Positions 13,782 through 22,300 of a DNA stretch of 64,000 bases are shown in pieces. The position numbers and the translations under genes are program-made. Source of the stretch: Lutjanus erythropterus (Eukaryota; Chordata; Actinopteri; Lutjaniformes; Lutjanidae); contig CM034592.1 of NCBI GenBank assembly GCA_020091685.1, forward strand, positions 42,367,622 to 42,431,621, read 5' to 3'. How positions within the stretch are numbered: position 1 is the first letter of the stretch; the number at the start of each line of letters is the position of its first letter. The notes under the pieces are model-generated. The model did not search any database. It was given only the letters and a program-made list of their open reading frames with translations, and was not told where the DNA came from.

Positions 13782-16410
13782 CTCATTTTTCTCGTTGTGT
13801 GGTGCTGCAGGTGTCCAAACCGGTGAATGGTAAGGATGTGAGACTGAAGCTGGTGCTGCACAGTAAGAGCAGCGCCGCCAGGAAGCTGTCCGTCAACATC
13901 GGCGTCCAGGCGATGACATACAACGGCTTGCCAGCTGTGAACATCCAGTCTGAGGTGAAGGAGATGACACTGCAGCCTGGGAAAGGTAACTCTTTCTCTG
14001 TGTCAAAATTTGGTTGCAGAAAACGCAACGACAGATAATTCAAAGCGTGGACAAATTAAACCAAAACAATCTCCATGTCTATATACCATGAGTTTCTCTC
14101 TCTTCTCCTCCATTGTCTCTTGAAGATCTGTCCATCCCAATCGTGGTCCCGTTCTTGGCCTACCATAAACCCATGGTGGACTGTGACAGCATGAAGATTT
14201 CAGCCGTGGTCAAGGACAAACAGCACACGTACCTGGCTGAGGACGACGTTGTGCTGCTTGATCCTCCCATCTCTATCACCGTCAGTAGAAAAACCTCTGT
14301 CTCTCTGCTTTTAAAATCACCTATCATCTGTTCAGCTGCGTGTCACAGCTGCTGGTGTCTCTTCTCAAACAAAAAGACTGGAGTTTTTAACAAGAAAACA
14401 CAATCTAACAATAATAACAGCATATATAACATAACAAAGAGTCTGTATGTAGGCCCCATGCTAACTTCATGCTCACAATGACAACGCTAGCACACTGATA
14501 CAGAGCAGGTACAATGTTTGCCTTGTTCACCATCTTAGTTTGGTGTGTTAGCATGCAAACATTTCCTAATTAGTGCCAAAAACAAAGTACATCTGAGGCT
14601 GATGGGTATATCTTTGGGTTTGCATGTATTGTACATATTAAAATTTTAATTTTGACCTGATACTGGTGCTAGGTAAAAAACTTAGAACATCACCAAAGTG
14701 ATTAGAGTTCATCCTGAGGGAAACATGAATTTATGCACTATATTTCATGGCAACTCATCCAGTAGTTGAGATATTTCCCTTAAAACCATAAATTTCAACC
14801 TAATGGTGGTGGAAAAGTCACCAAAATTACGAGGATTCATCCAGTGGAAAACATGAACGCCTATCTTAGGCGCCATTCTCCTCCCTTTTCACTATCTGCA
14901 TGTTCCTGTTTTCAGCTAGTTGAAAATAGCGAGTTACCCTAACCTGGTCACTGACGGTACAAATGTAAACAAGCTAGCAGCTGTTACCTTTTCTTTTGCA
15001 GGGATTTATCCATTTTAATGCCAGAACGAAACTCCCCACTCATCATTATGTAAGAGGAACGTGTTCGGTCCTGTGAGAGCTGAAACTGTGTGTTCTGCTG
15101 CAGGCTTCACTCACACACTCAAATAATGAAACATTTGCCCGGCAGAAATCCCTGCCCTTTAGCTCCTGATGTTGAGGTGCAGGAAACATTCCATGTAGGT
15201 CAGGATTATGAGCCTTTTTATTGTTTCTTTTGTGTGTTGAAAGATTTATTGTTATGATGAAGGCAGGTCATAGTCCAAAACAAAAAGTATATAACATGAT
15301 AACAGCTCACATACTGGTGATATAAAAGTTTGACATACAGTAATATAATGACTCCAATTCTAAAAAAAAGTTGAGACATTATGTAAAAAGTAAAGAAAAA
15401 CAGAACTTAATGATTTGCAAATATTTTATGTCTTGTATTCAGTTCCAAAGACAAGTTCTTTAAATCTTCAAATTGATAAACTTTATTGATTTTTATGAAT
15501 ATAAACAACTTCTGAATTTGATGCTGGCAAAGCCTTTCAAAAAAGTTGGGACAAGTGCAGCAAAAGATTGGAAAAGTTGTGGAATGCTCAAAAAAAAAAA
15601 ACTGTCTAGTCCACAAGTCCACATTTCAGATTGTTTTCAGAAAGCAAGGATGACGCGTTCTTTGGGCTAAAGAGGAAAAGGACCATCCAGATTGTTACCA
15701 GCACTAACTTCAAAGGCCAGCATCTGTGGTGGTATGAGGATGTGTTGGTACTCATGGCATCATGGGTAACTGTCACATCTGTGAAGGCCCCATTAATGCT
15801 GAAAGGTGCATACAGGTTTTGGAGCGACATCGCTGCCATCCAGATGACGTCTTTTTCAGAGACGTCCCTGCTTATTTCAGCGAGATGATGCCAAGACACA
15901 TTCTGCAAGTTTAACAACAGCGTAGCTTCGTAATAAAATAGTTTGGGTACCTGACTGACCTGCTTGCAGTTCACTTTCAAAACTTCAACAATTAGTTCCC
16001 TCAGCTCTAAAATGCTTACTGAGTGTGAGAGGGCGATGTACCACCGTGATAAACATGCCCCTGTCCCAACTTTTTTCAAACCTGTTGCAGGTATCAAATT
16101 AAGAATGAGCATATATTTACAATAAACAATAAAGTTAATCATTTTGAACATTAAATATCTTGTCTTCATACTGTATTCAACTGAATATAGGTCGGAAAGT
16201 TTTTTGTAAATCATGGCATTTTGTTTTTATTCATATTTTACACAATGTTGCACCTTATTTTTTAATTGTGGTTATATATTCCAAGCCTTAACGACAAAAA
16301 CATGAAGCTTCCTATCATAGAGGAACAGTGCACTTTCTTGTTTTCTCGGTTTTTTGCTCTCGTCTTGATGCATAAAGGGTTTTGCACTTTGGTTGCCTAT
16401 TAAAATGTGT

Positions 16411-16442
<32 letters not shown>

Positions 16443-16581
16443 TCCAGGTGAACGGTGAGCCCAGACTGCACCGGGAGTCCACTGGGGAGGTGGTTTTCAA
16501 TAACCCGGCCAATGAGACGCTGACGAACTGCACTCTGACTCTCTCTGGAAGTGGCTTATGGAAAAAGGATCGTGAATACAA

Positions 16582-16618
<37 letters not shown>

Positions 16619-17976
16619 TAATGTGACCTCAACTGCTTTTCAAGGTTTTAGGCTGGTTGCAGTAAAGGTGCAAAATACAAATAATTATTTTTACAAATTG
16701 TTTCATCAGTAGTTTAACTGTGGCAAGTAATATATTAATGCTGCAGTCTATAAAATGTCACTAATAACAAATATAAAAATATAGAAAATATAAAAAGTAT
16801 TCTTGATGATAAAAAAAAAAAAACATACAAGCATGTAGGACTGTAGTCAACCAAAGAAAATCTTGGTCGGCTGAAATTTGACCTCTTTAACCAATCGATT
16901 GGTCAACAGGGGGGAAAAAATACACGTTACCTCAAGATTAAGTAAATTAGCCACAGTGAAACAAGTGCACTCTGCCTGGTAGACTACATGGTGCTAATCA
17001 AAGTTACACAACATTGCCAAGCGCATTGCTTTCTTTTCCGCACGTTGCGATATCGTTACCCTCAGGGCACGACTATCAAGTAAATTAGCATTACATGCAG
17101 TAGCAACGCAAACAATGACAAGGATGAAGGAAAACTTCCACCAAAAGCAACATTTAAATGAGGTTTAACTGCAGCACGGCTTCTCCTGACTGTCCCACAA
17201 TATGACAACATTAAGTTCAACATCAACCCAGCTTCTGAGTGTAGCCACATTAGCAACATGCTAGCACCAGATTCAACAGAGAGATTTATGCTGTTTCTCT
17301 GACATGATGTCAGTAAGTTTGGAGCCAGTAAATGTTCAGTAAATAGCCTGTCACTCAAAAATAAAATCTGCATACCCACGACAATAATAGATTAAAATGT
17401 GTCTCTTCTTATTAAAGTAACATCAGTGAGTGTCCAGCCAATGAGAATTTGGTAGCATAACGACCAACTAACCAACCGAGCAACCACAAGGTGTCAGCCT
17501 TGCTATTGTGCTGATCAGTATCACACTAAAATTGAATTTGGATCCTTTTTTATTACAACATATTTGCTTTGCCTATCAATGTTAATGGTTCGTTTTATAA
17601 AGGTGGAGTGGGCATGAAAAAGTTTGAGAACCTCTGGTTTAAAATTAGCAGAATTTTGACCTAAATTGGTGCATTTTTTGACGCTTGGTGCTATGAACAA
17701 CAACAATTGTATTTTGTGGTTTGATACTCACTCCTGGTTGGGATTTTGGGATGTTTTCTGCACAACACTGCATAAATTCCTGATCTAGATAGCAAATGTT
17801 TCTTATTGCTCTTTGTGTTAACCCACAGGCTTCAAGATATGAAGCCAAGCACCCGAATACGTATCAAATTCTTCTTTGTTCCCTACAAGACCGGAGAGAA
17901 GACGCTTGTGGTCGACTTCGACTGCGACACCTTCAGGGACATCAAGGGCAGCTGCACCATCAAGGTCACTGCATAA
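286..17976 (+). CDS. Transglutaminase (TGM2/TGM5-like protein-glutamine gamma-glutamyltransferase), 14 exons, 5' end outside window
   Basis: Ca2+-dependent enzyme that cross-links glutamine and lysine side chains or couples amines to glutamine, probably cytosolic as no signal peptide is seen. Fourteen exons (listed separately) join in one frame of 745 residues. Numbered from the first full codon here, residues 1-141 are the N-terminal beta-sandwich, about 142-446 the catalytic core, 447-542 a long linker and 543-745 two beta-barrels. The triad is Cys274 in YGQCWVF, His332 in WNFHVW and Asp357 in WQVLDPTPQ. Trp238 matches the TGM2 transition-state tryptophan, the YCCGP vicinal cysteines remain, and Asn/Asp in EVNAD with two downstream glutamates fit a calcium site. 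TGM2 has 687 residues; the excess is mostly the linker. The initiator exon, only a few codons in TGM2, lies left of base 1. Some core stretches (HDSVWNFHVW, DDNGVL) read like TGM1/F13A, so the exact paralogue (TGM2-like or TGM5-like) is unsettled. Confidence 0.93.
1256..1318 (-). repeat. Dispersed MITE/SINE-like repeat, copy A
   Basis: Read on the minus strand it resembles GGACCAGTnnGTGTG followed by GCCATCTAGTGGTGAGGTTGC. The same core is found forward at 1671-1760 and 3183-3275. I recall this core as a common repeat in teleost introns; the family name is unknown to me. Confidence 0.5.
1430..1760 (+). repeat. GCTAGC-rich repeat block 1 with hairpin and dispersed repeat copy B
   Basis: Holds many TTAGC/GCTAAC words and an exact 16-base inverted repeat (arms 1586-1601 and 1641-1656, loop 39 bases). 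It ends in the dispersed core at 1671-1760. A diverged relative lies at about 2690-3275. Confidence 0.55.
1865..2119 (+). CDS. Transglutaminase exon: rest of beta-sandwich
   Basis: Acceptor CTCTACAG. Completes the split Gly and reads through [19 protein letters not shown] to VLFNPWCP, the equivalent of the TGM2 stretch ending LLFNAWCP. It leaves one base of an Asp codon. The ATG at 1894 is an internal methionine. Confidence 0.92.
2205..2323 (+). CDS. Transglutaminase exon: sandwich-core junction
   Basis: Acceptor CTCTGTAG, donor CAG|GTACTG. Reads [20 protein letters not shown] and ends MHWDFGQ, as in the family motif EEERQEYVL...WNFGQ. Ends in phase 0. Confidence 0.93.
2324..3950 (+). other. 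Transglutaminase intron with repeats
   Basis: Carries the second GCTAGC-rich block and, near 3000-3175, a segment shared with tomm34 intron sequence at about 29865-30025 (opposite strand). The rest shows nothing recognisable. Confidence 0.5.
2690..3275 (+). repeat. GCTAGC-rich repeat block 2 with dispersed repeat copy C
   Basis: Shares with block 1 the order: a CATATGCTATGTGC-like stretch, GCAAAACACTAGCTAA, repeated AGCAAAATGCAAGC words, and the core GGACCAGTGGGTAGGAATT with GACATCTAGCAGTGA. The two blocks flank exons at 1865-2119 and 2205-2323. Confidence 0.5.
3951..4079 (+). CDS. Transglutaminase exon: start of catalytic core
   Basis: Acceptor TTGTCTAG, donor ATG|GTAGG. 43 whole codons, [14 protein letters not shown] to [13 protein letters not shown], matching family FEDGILDICLILLD and YVGRVVSGM. 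Confidence 0.93.
4262..4439 (+). CDS. Transglutaminase exon with catalytic cysteine
   Basis: Acceptor TTTTTTCCAG. Contains the active-site motif [10 protein letters not shown]; the nucleophile codon TGC is at 4409-4411 (Cys274, the TGM2 Cys277 equivalent). Trp238 in GRW, 36 residues upstream, is the TGM2 Trp241 equivalent. One base is left for the next codon. Confidence 0.95.
4500..4677 (+). mobile_element. tRNA-derived SINE
   Basis: An A-box-like stretch (TGGCTCACCTGGTAGAG) and a B-box-like stretch (GGTTCGACTTC) stand about 25 bases apart, as in a tRNA-type pol III promoter. A CTTTGCTGCACGTCATCC / CTCTCTCTCC body and an A-rich tail follow. This matches the common teleost SINE whose body has the TTTGCCGCATGTCAT motif. 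It sits forward in the intron after the catalytic-Cys exon. Confidence 0.75.
4678..6119 (+). other. Rest of transglutaminase intron
   Basis: AT-rich sequence without exon-like frames. I see no RNA gene or clear element. Confidence 0.45.
6120..6255 (+). CDS. Transglutaminase exon: core, before catalytic His
   Basis: Acceptor GGTTCCAG, donor TTG|GTGAGA. Reads [20 protein letters not shown], the conserved RCLGIPxRVVTNxxSAHD block, and ends HDSVW with the Trp codon split across the intron. Confidence 0.93.
7165..7720 (+). repeat. Direct-repeat block, copy 1
   Basis: Runs in parallel with 8770-9315: CCCGAGGGAAATGTG, GTGATGAGA, GTGTGGTGATTCGCTTTAA, CACACCCAAGAGCTCTTGATC, AAAATGCAGTTCCAGACTTTT and AAATGTTTAATGGGTAAATG occur in the same order and similar spacing. 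Confidence 0.7.
8770..9315 (+). repeat. Direct-repeat block, copy 2
   Basis: Diverged copy of 7165-7720 with several small indels: CCCCAAGGGAAATGTG, GTGATGAGACG, GTGTGGTGATATGCTTTAAA, CACACCCAAGCGCTCTTGATC, AAAATGCAGTTTCAGACTTTT, AAATGTTTAATGTGTAAATG. Confidence 0.7.
9790..10080 (+). repeat. Dispersed repeat, possible MITE
   Basis: The stretch around AGCTGGTGAACACAGTGAAG and TATTTCCCTCGGGAGTTGG resembles a repeat I recall as frequent in teleost introns. No clear termini are visible. Confidence 0.35.
10385..10494 (+). CDS. Transglutaminase exon with catalytic His and Asp
   Basis: Acceptor TGTGTTTCAG after a 4.1 kb intron. His332 (CAC 10392-10394) lies in WNFHVW and Asp357 in [10 protein letters not shown]. 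The loop between them ([11 protein letters not shown]) is two residues longer than in human TGM2. Confidence 0.95.
10597..10712 (+). CDS. Transglutaminase exon: CCGP motif and first Ca2+ ligands
   Basis: Acceptor TGCCTGCAG, donor CTG|GTCAGT. Contains [13 protein letters not shown], with the vicinal Cys pair that in TGM2 takes part in redox disulphide switching, and FVFAEVNAD, whose Asn and Asp match calcium ligands of factor XIIIA. Confidence 0.94.
10827..10953 (+). CDS. Transglutaminase exon: end of catalytic core
   Basis: Acceptor CCTGGCAG, donor GAGAGG|GTGGGT. Reads [20 protein letters not shown], as TGM2 KISTKSVG...EDITHTYK, and ends HRE with the first calcium-site glutamate. Confidence 0.93.
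11051..11337 (+). CDS. Transglutaminase exon encoding an expanded acidic linker
   Basis: Acceptor CCCTTACAG, donor GAG|GTACAT, in frame with both neighbours. After [20 protein letters not shown], residues 467-510 hold 25 Asp/Glu and 7 Asn among 44 positions. A Ser/Thr/Pro stretch ending [13 protein letters not shown] follows. TGM2 has only a short loop between core and barrel 1 here, so this exon accounts for most of the extra length. It looks disordered and may be where the enzyme opens or is cleaved; that is inference. Confidence 0.9.
12630..12890 (+). repeat. Two diverged tandem units (GTGACCTTTGACC repeat)
   Basis: Unit 1 has CAGTGACCTTTGACC, AAGTGGACGTTTGTACCAAAT and GAAATTCCTCCCAA. Unit 2 has CACTGACCTTTAACC, AACTGGACGTCTGTGCCAAGT and GAAATTCTCTCAAGGCGTTC. 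The period is about 130 bases. I recall this unit as dispersed in fish genomes. Confidence 0.55.
13748..13777 (+). repeat. (TG)n microsatellite upstream of exon 13811-13985
   Basis: An unbroken TG tract ends 33 bases before the acceptor AG. Confidence 0.9.
13811..13985 (+). CDS. Transglutaminase exon: beta-barrel 1, first part
   Basis: Acceptor GTGCTGCAG preceded by a (TG)n tract, donor AAAG|GTAACT. Reads [20 protein letters not shown] and [11 protein letters not shown], the family pattern NGxxxx...VSYNG. One base is left for a split Asp codon. Confidence 0.92.
14126..14280 (+). CDS. Transglutaminase exon: beta-barrel 1, second part
   Basis: Acceptor TCTCTTGAAG, donor ACC|GTCAGT. Reads [19 protein letters not shown] to [16 protein letters not shown]. 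The segment matching TGM2 AERDLYLENPEIKIR has Asp where TGM2 has Arg580. Confidence 0.92.
14450..14850 (+). repeat. Dispersed repeat in transglutaminase intron
   Basis: Contains GTTAGCATGCAAACA, TATTTCATGGCAACTCATCC and two spaced versions of AAGTCACCAAAATTACGAGG / ATCACCAAAGTGATTAGAG. This is a pattern I recall from fish repeats; related words occur near 4085-4140 and 46670-46830. Confidence 0.4.
15346..16276 (+). mobile_element. Degenerate Tc1/mariner DNA transposon with internal deletion
   Basis: The left end reads CTCCAATTCTAAAAAAAAGTT and the right end is its imperfect inverse (CACCTTATTTTTTAATTGTGG), with the subterminal AATGATTTGCAAAT mirrored by TTTGTAAATCATGGCATT. Between them are remnants of a Tc1-type transposase gene on the plus strand, including GCTAAAGAGGAAAAGGACCA, GCCAGCATCTGTGGTGGTAT, GAAAGGTGCATACAGGTTTT and ATCCAGATGACGTCTTTTTC. 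Frames are broken and the 5' half is missing (intact relatives are about 1.6 kb), so it is inactive. It lies in a transglutaminase intron. End positions are accurate to a few bases only. Confidence 0.8.
16406..16442 (+). repeat. (TG)n tract forming the acceptor of exon 16448-16581
   Basis: TG repeat with two GTGC interruptions; only TCCAG separates it from the exon. Confidence 0.9.
16448..16581 (+). CDS. Transglutaminase exon: beta-barrel 2, first part, flanked by (TG)n
   Basis: Reads [20 protein letters not shown] and ends KKDREY plus a split Lys. The acceptor is GTGTGTTCCAG, so the usual pyrimidine tract is replaced by (TG)n; the donor GTGAGT runs straight into another (TG)n. The exon is 134 nt, so skipping it would shift the frame. 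Confidence 0.9.
16586..16617 (+). repeat. (GT)n tract directly after the donor of exon 16448-16581
   Basis: The donor GTGAGT continues without a break into a perfect GT repeat of 32 bases. Confidence 0.9.
16618..17828 (+). other. Last transglutaminase intron
   Basis: The stretch from about 16840 (GTAGTCAACCAAAGAAAATC) to about 17490 (CGACCAACTAACCAACCGAG) looks like the two ends of a decayed DNA element, but the termini do not match well enough to call it. Nothing else is recognised. Confidence 0.35.
17829..17976 (+). CDS. Transglutaminase last coding exon: end of beta-barrel 2
   Basis: Acceptor TTAACCCACAG. Completes the Lys codon, then [20 protein letters not shown] to GSCTIKVTA and TAA at 17974-17976, similar in length and pattern to the last TGM barrel. 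Confidence 0.92.
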
Positions 17977-18441
17977 GAGTCACATATGTTCACATATATT
18001 TTTCTCTTTAGGGTGCAGAAATTTGACAATTTTTGCTCATTTTTTTGCTCTTTATGTATGAAGAAATATTTACTGGTTTAATCATATAGACTTTGGTGCT
18101 CAGTACTTTCGGTCTGTTACAGGAATCACTGACTTACTGTTACTTCTGCATCTGCACTTATGGTCCTCTTACTTACTTTTTACTGTGACTTCCTTTTGTG
18201 ATTTTCAGAAGAGAAAATATAAGCATGTAAGCAAAACAAATGTTGGGTTCGGGTGTTTAAAGACAGCCAGCAACACAACTAACAGCTGTGAATTTTACTC
18301 AAAACAAACAAAAAAAAGTTTTCTTACCACTTTGCATTGTGGTCGATTTTTCTACTACTGCTTCTCCTGATACTCTTTGTGTGGTGTTAAATATTTGAGT
18401 AAAATTTGAGCTGTAGAAAGAGCGCAATTGTGCCTTTAGAG

Positions 18442-19135
18442 CAGGAGTCTCAAATTCAAATTGGCTTGGGGCCGCTGATAGTATTGTCATCTCATAGTGG
18501 GGCCACATAAGTGTTCAAGTACTGAGATAACACACAACATTTCTGAAAATGCACTTTTTTGTTTCCATTGCTGACATCCTACTTAACAAAACAAATGCAA
18601 ACAGCAGTTTCTATACCTTTTTATATACATGAGTTAGTTATGCATCAGACACAAACTCAGCAGCACTTCAGTCACTTTGAATTAATGATGAAAACCCCAA
18701 AGAGTCTACAGTGAAAGTAAATATCATTTGATAACTTGCTTATCCGCTCTGCCTCTGTGTTTGCCAATAAAGAAATATTGCTAAAGGTAGATTCAGTTGG
18801 ATTTGTCCAAGCTGAAAACATTGATTGCAGAGTCACTACACTACTACACTTTTAATTTATATTGTTTATAAGAGTCTATACATTGTTATTTAGGGATATT
18901 GTGCATATTATGCCTTTAAACAAACTACTCCTTTCAAGACATAGAATATCAGTGAATTGCAGCAAGCAAACGCTCAGAAATACATACAATACATTTTTTA
19001 AATAGAATTGTGTTTATATTTTAATTCAAATGAAGTTTAAATTGGTATGAAATAACTAGAAAAACTAGAAAAATAATTGAATAAATTACATTTTGAGCTA
19101 GGAATGACTCCCGGGATGGCAGTTTGAGACCCCTG
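18442..19135 (+). mobile_element. hAT-type non-autonomous DNA transposon
   Basis: The left terminus CAGGAGTCTCAAATTCAAAT and the right terminus GGCAGTTTGAGACCCCTG are inverted copies of the CAGGGGTCTCAAACT-type end. A GGGGCCAC stretch follows on the left, as in the common fish CAGGGGTNTCAAACT family. The flanking 8-mers CTTTAGAG (18434-18441) and CTTTTAAG (19136-19143) agree at 6 of 8 positions, the duplication length of hAT elements. There is no transposase frame. Confidence 0.75.
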
Positions 19136-19209
19136 CTTTTAAGTCCTGAGTTGGACCCTTACTTAAAATATCATTCAAAATGAAAAAAAGTGATGAAAAA
19201 GCAATAGGC

Positions 19210-19306
19210 TGAGCAGTTTCATGCAGGAACTACTTTCTTTCTACTTGAAAGAAAGTAGTTTAGATTCCAATGCAGAGAGAAAGTAGTTTGTGCATGAAAC
19301 TGCTCA
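19210..19306 (+). repeat. Nested inverted repeat (hairpin element)
   Basis: The outer arms 19211-19238 and 19278-19305 pair at 26 of 28 positions (GAGCAGTTTCATGCA... with ...TGCATGAAACTGCTC). A second inner hairpin forms from AACTACTTTCTTT at 19229-19241 and AAAGAAAGTAGTT at 19248-19260, so the 11-mer AACTACTTTCT occurs three times, twice inverted. Confidence 0.8.
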
Positions 19307-22300
19307 CAACAAGGTCTGTGAATTATCTTGAGTAACCGGGTCATGATTTTTGGAAAGTGACACTGGTTTTGAACTTTTCAAAAGTATTTTTTTTTGTGTG
19401 TGTGTGTGTGTGCTTTGAGCACCACAAGCTGAATGCCATTTAGTTCCTTTGTACTGCAGAGAGGGCAGACATCACTACGGCTCAAATCTCCAAAAGTCTG
19501 CAACTCACACCAAAATATTCTAGGAAAATCTGTATGAATAACACTACAGACCAAGGGAAAACTAAGTATTTTTCATTTGGGTGAACTGTCTGTTTAAGAC
19601 AGATGTTTTTTATATCTTTAATGTAGTCTGAGGTCATGTCAAACAGCAATATTAGGCATTGTTGTAGATGTCCAGGAATTCTGCAAAAATTAAGCATGTA
19701 AAGGTGGCGCCTTTTTCCAAACTTTGTCAGACTCCAAAAACCCCGGCACTGGAATAAATGTAATTTGTAAGAGATGACCAGACTTATCAGCAGTGCCCAG
19801 TAGAAACAAAACCAACAATGTGTCAAATAGGCAGAAGTAGTGCACTAGCATTTGGTGCTCTAGTCAGGGTAATCAGGGCTCGAAATTTACTTTTTCCCCA
19901 GTGACATGAATTCTACGTTCTACTGTCCCAGACTTAAATATTGAGCCAGATTTGACCTCGCTGTAAACATGATTTCTGCCTGAGTCATGTCAGATACATT
20001 TTCATCTGCAATGGTGGTTGTTTAACAATGAAGACAACAACTCCCATGATCCCACGCCACTTTCAGTGTCATCTAACTACATCTTTTGTTGTTATTTTAA
20101 TGTGAGAGAGACCCCTAGTGGAACAACTTACATATCGTGTGTTTACGCATAAGACAACTGATGATATTTGCTTAAATTAAGAAGATTGTGAGGCACAGGT
20201 CAGATCTTATTGTGACTGTTAATCTGTGTGGCTGTTTATTTAAAGTCTGACTGACGCTGACTGGTCAACAGACATTATTCTGCAAACTACGGTGATTTAC
20301 CGATGACTGTGGAATCTGCTGGAGAAAAATAGGTGACAAACCAGTATTATAATCAGTATTGTACATTTAAACTGGTGGAGACACTTCAGGAACAAGCTCT
20401 TATCAGGGAATCATGTTGAATGTAAAGTTTACATATCAGAAGAATGCAGCTGAACCTGTTTTCTCAACTTGTGAGGGACACTCAGGGTCCAATCTAACCT
20501 CAGGTCTTATAAATTCTTATAATTCTTCTGCTGGGAGGAATGAGCATGGACAGTACAGCACATGTTCTTACAAGCTCCAACCTTCAAACAGTCACATATC
20601 TCAAGTTCAAGTCTTAACTCTAAAAAATATTGTGATTTCTATATTTTTATATGTTTATATCTTCAAATTACAGTGAGAAAACAAGCAGAATTTCCTGTTT
20701 TACATAAATTCAGCCTTTGATACCCTGAGTGAGCTGGTGTTAAAGTGTCCCCTTGTGGCTAAACAAAAAAAAAAAAAAAAAGAGAGACCAAATGCTGCGT
20801 AAGCTGGACTGTATCATTATTTTGCATGGTTTTACTGATTAAAGAAAATGTTTATCAGAAGCCTATTGTGTCCTTTGTGTGTTTAACATTGATGCTACAC
20901 AACTTTAATCACAATAATTAGAAGAAATGTGTTTATATCAGTGGTTCCCAATGCCAACATAAATCTGAGGGGTCACCGGATGATAAAAAGGAGAAGGAAG
21001 AAAAAATATTCCTGTAACACAATATTATTTTTCTCTGTTTTGCATTTGTTATGTGAAATGCTAGATATTTTTGCCTCCATTTCTTTTTTTTTTTTTTTAC
21101 AACCACATGAAACAATCCAAGAAGGGAAAACAACTGCTCACAACTCACATCCACATTAAAACCTGCGATGATGCTTGACATAAATGATTTACAGACATAA
21201 TTGGAGATACAGTGTGTTGAAGTTCAGGGAAACATACATGTAGTGGCACTTTAATAGAATATCATGAAAACTAATCAGGCCACATAAGAGATCAGTGTGA
21301 GGCAAACTGATTTTTATGGCTCATTTGAAATACAAAGGTAAGTCAAACTGTGTTAGACAAGCATTTTAAGCAAAATAAAGGGGGGAAAACATGAATTAAT
21401 AATTAAATAAATACAGCAAAATAAGCAAGAATTATAGACTACAACTGCACTACTATATATAAGTCACTACAGACTAGCAGGGGTGGAAATAACTAATTAT
21501 GAATACTCAAATTACTGTAAATAAGCAGTTTTTTGTATTTAATTTTGTTGTAGCTACTATTGTGCTCTGACAATAAAATAAATTCTATTCAGTTCTATAA
21601 TATTCTGTTCTATTGTTCAGTCAGAAGTTGTTCCAAATTACATCACATACATTAGACAAAAAAGAACAGAATATAATTTTCTCTTTAGTTTGGATAGAAC
21701 AAACTGTAACAACGCGAGACTTGTTTTTCAAACGTTCGTCGCCCCTCCCCTTTTTAAAATAGAAACTGAACAACTGCTGTGCTCTGTCTCACGATGCGTT
21801 CAAGGCTGTCGGACAAAGAAGGCCAACCCTTAACCAAACTAACCACCGTATAAAGGCTCATCTCAGTGTTCAACTAGTAAAACAAGTGAAGTCATGCAAA
21901 AATAGTGTGTTTATTTTCTCCATTTTGCGGGAGGAACTACACTATGTCAAGACTTAGCTGACTGTATTTGACTCTTTGTGGGAAACTATTTATATTTTAT
22001 GCTTCTTTAAAATATAGTGAAATATAGTGCAGCAGATAAACTCTACCACATATCTACGAGATATAAATAGACTCACAGGTAAAGATAAGCACAATATAGG
22101 TAGGTAAACATAAACATAGAGCTACTATATACATATAAATAGGTGTATATATAAACATATCAATTACTAACAACATAAATTTCTTCTTACAAGTCAAGAG
22201 TTTCTGTACATAGTAAACAAATATAAAAAGTGCAAATGAATTAGATATAAAGAATGATCAATGTTACAGGTTACTTCATATACATGAAGTAGGTGAACAT

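Larger units (their letters stand above)
11338..13810 (+). other. Transglutaminase intron
   Basis: Contains a two-unit repeat at 12630-12890, an (AC)n tract near 13074-13089 and a (TG)n tract just before the next acceptor. No other element is recognised. Confidence 0.5.

Noticed and set aside
15606-16214. 202-codon minus-strand frame
   Set aside because: It is the reverse strand of the Tc1 relic; the transposase similarity is on the plus strand.
13748-16617. CRISPR-like or Z-DNA-forming array from regular repeats
   Set aside because: These are plain dinucleotide microsatellites with no spacers in a eukaryotic gene; Z-DNA potential is possible but unspecific.
17062-17379. 105-codon minus-strand frame in the last transglutaminase intron
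   Set aside because: No family resemblance, no splice partners and low-complexity composition.
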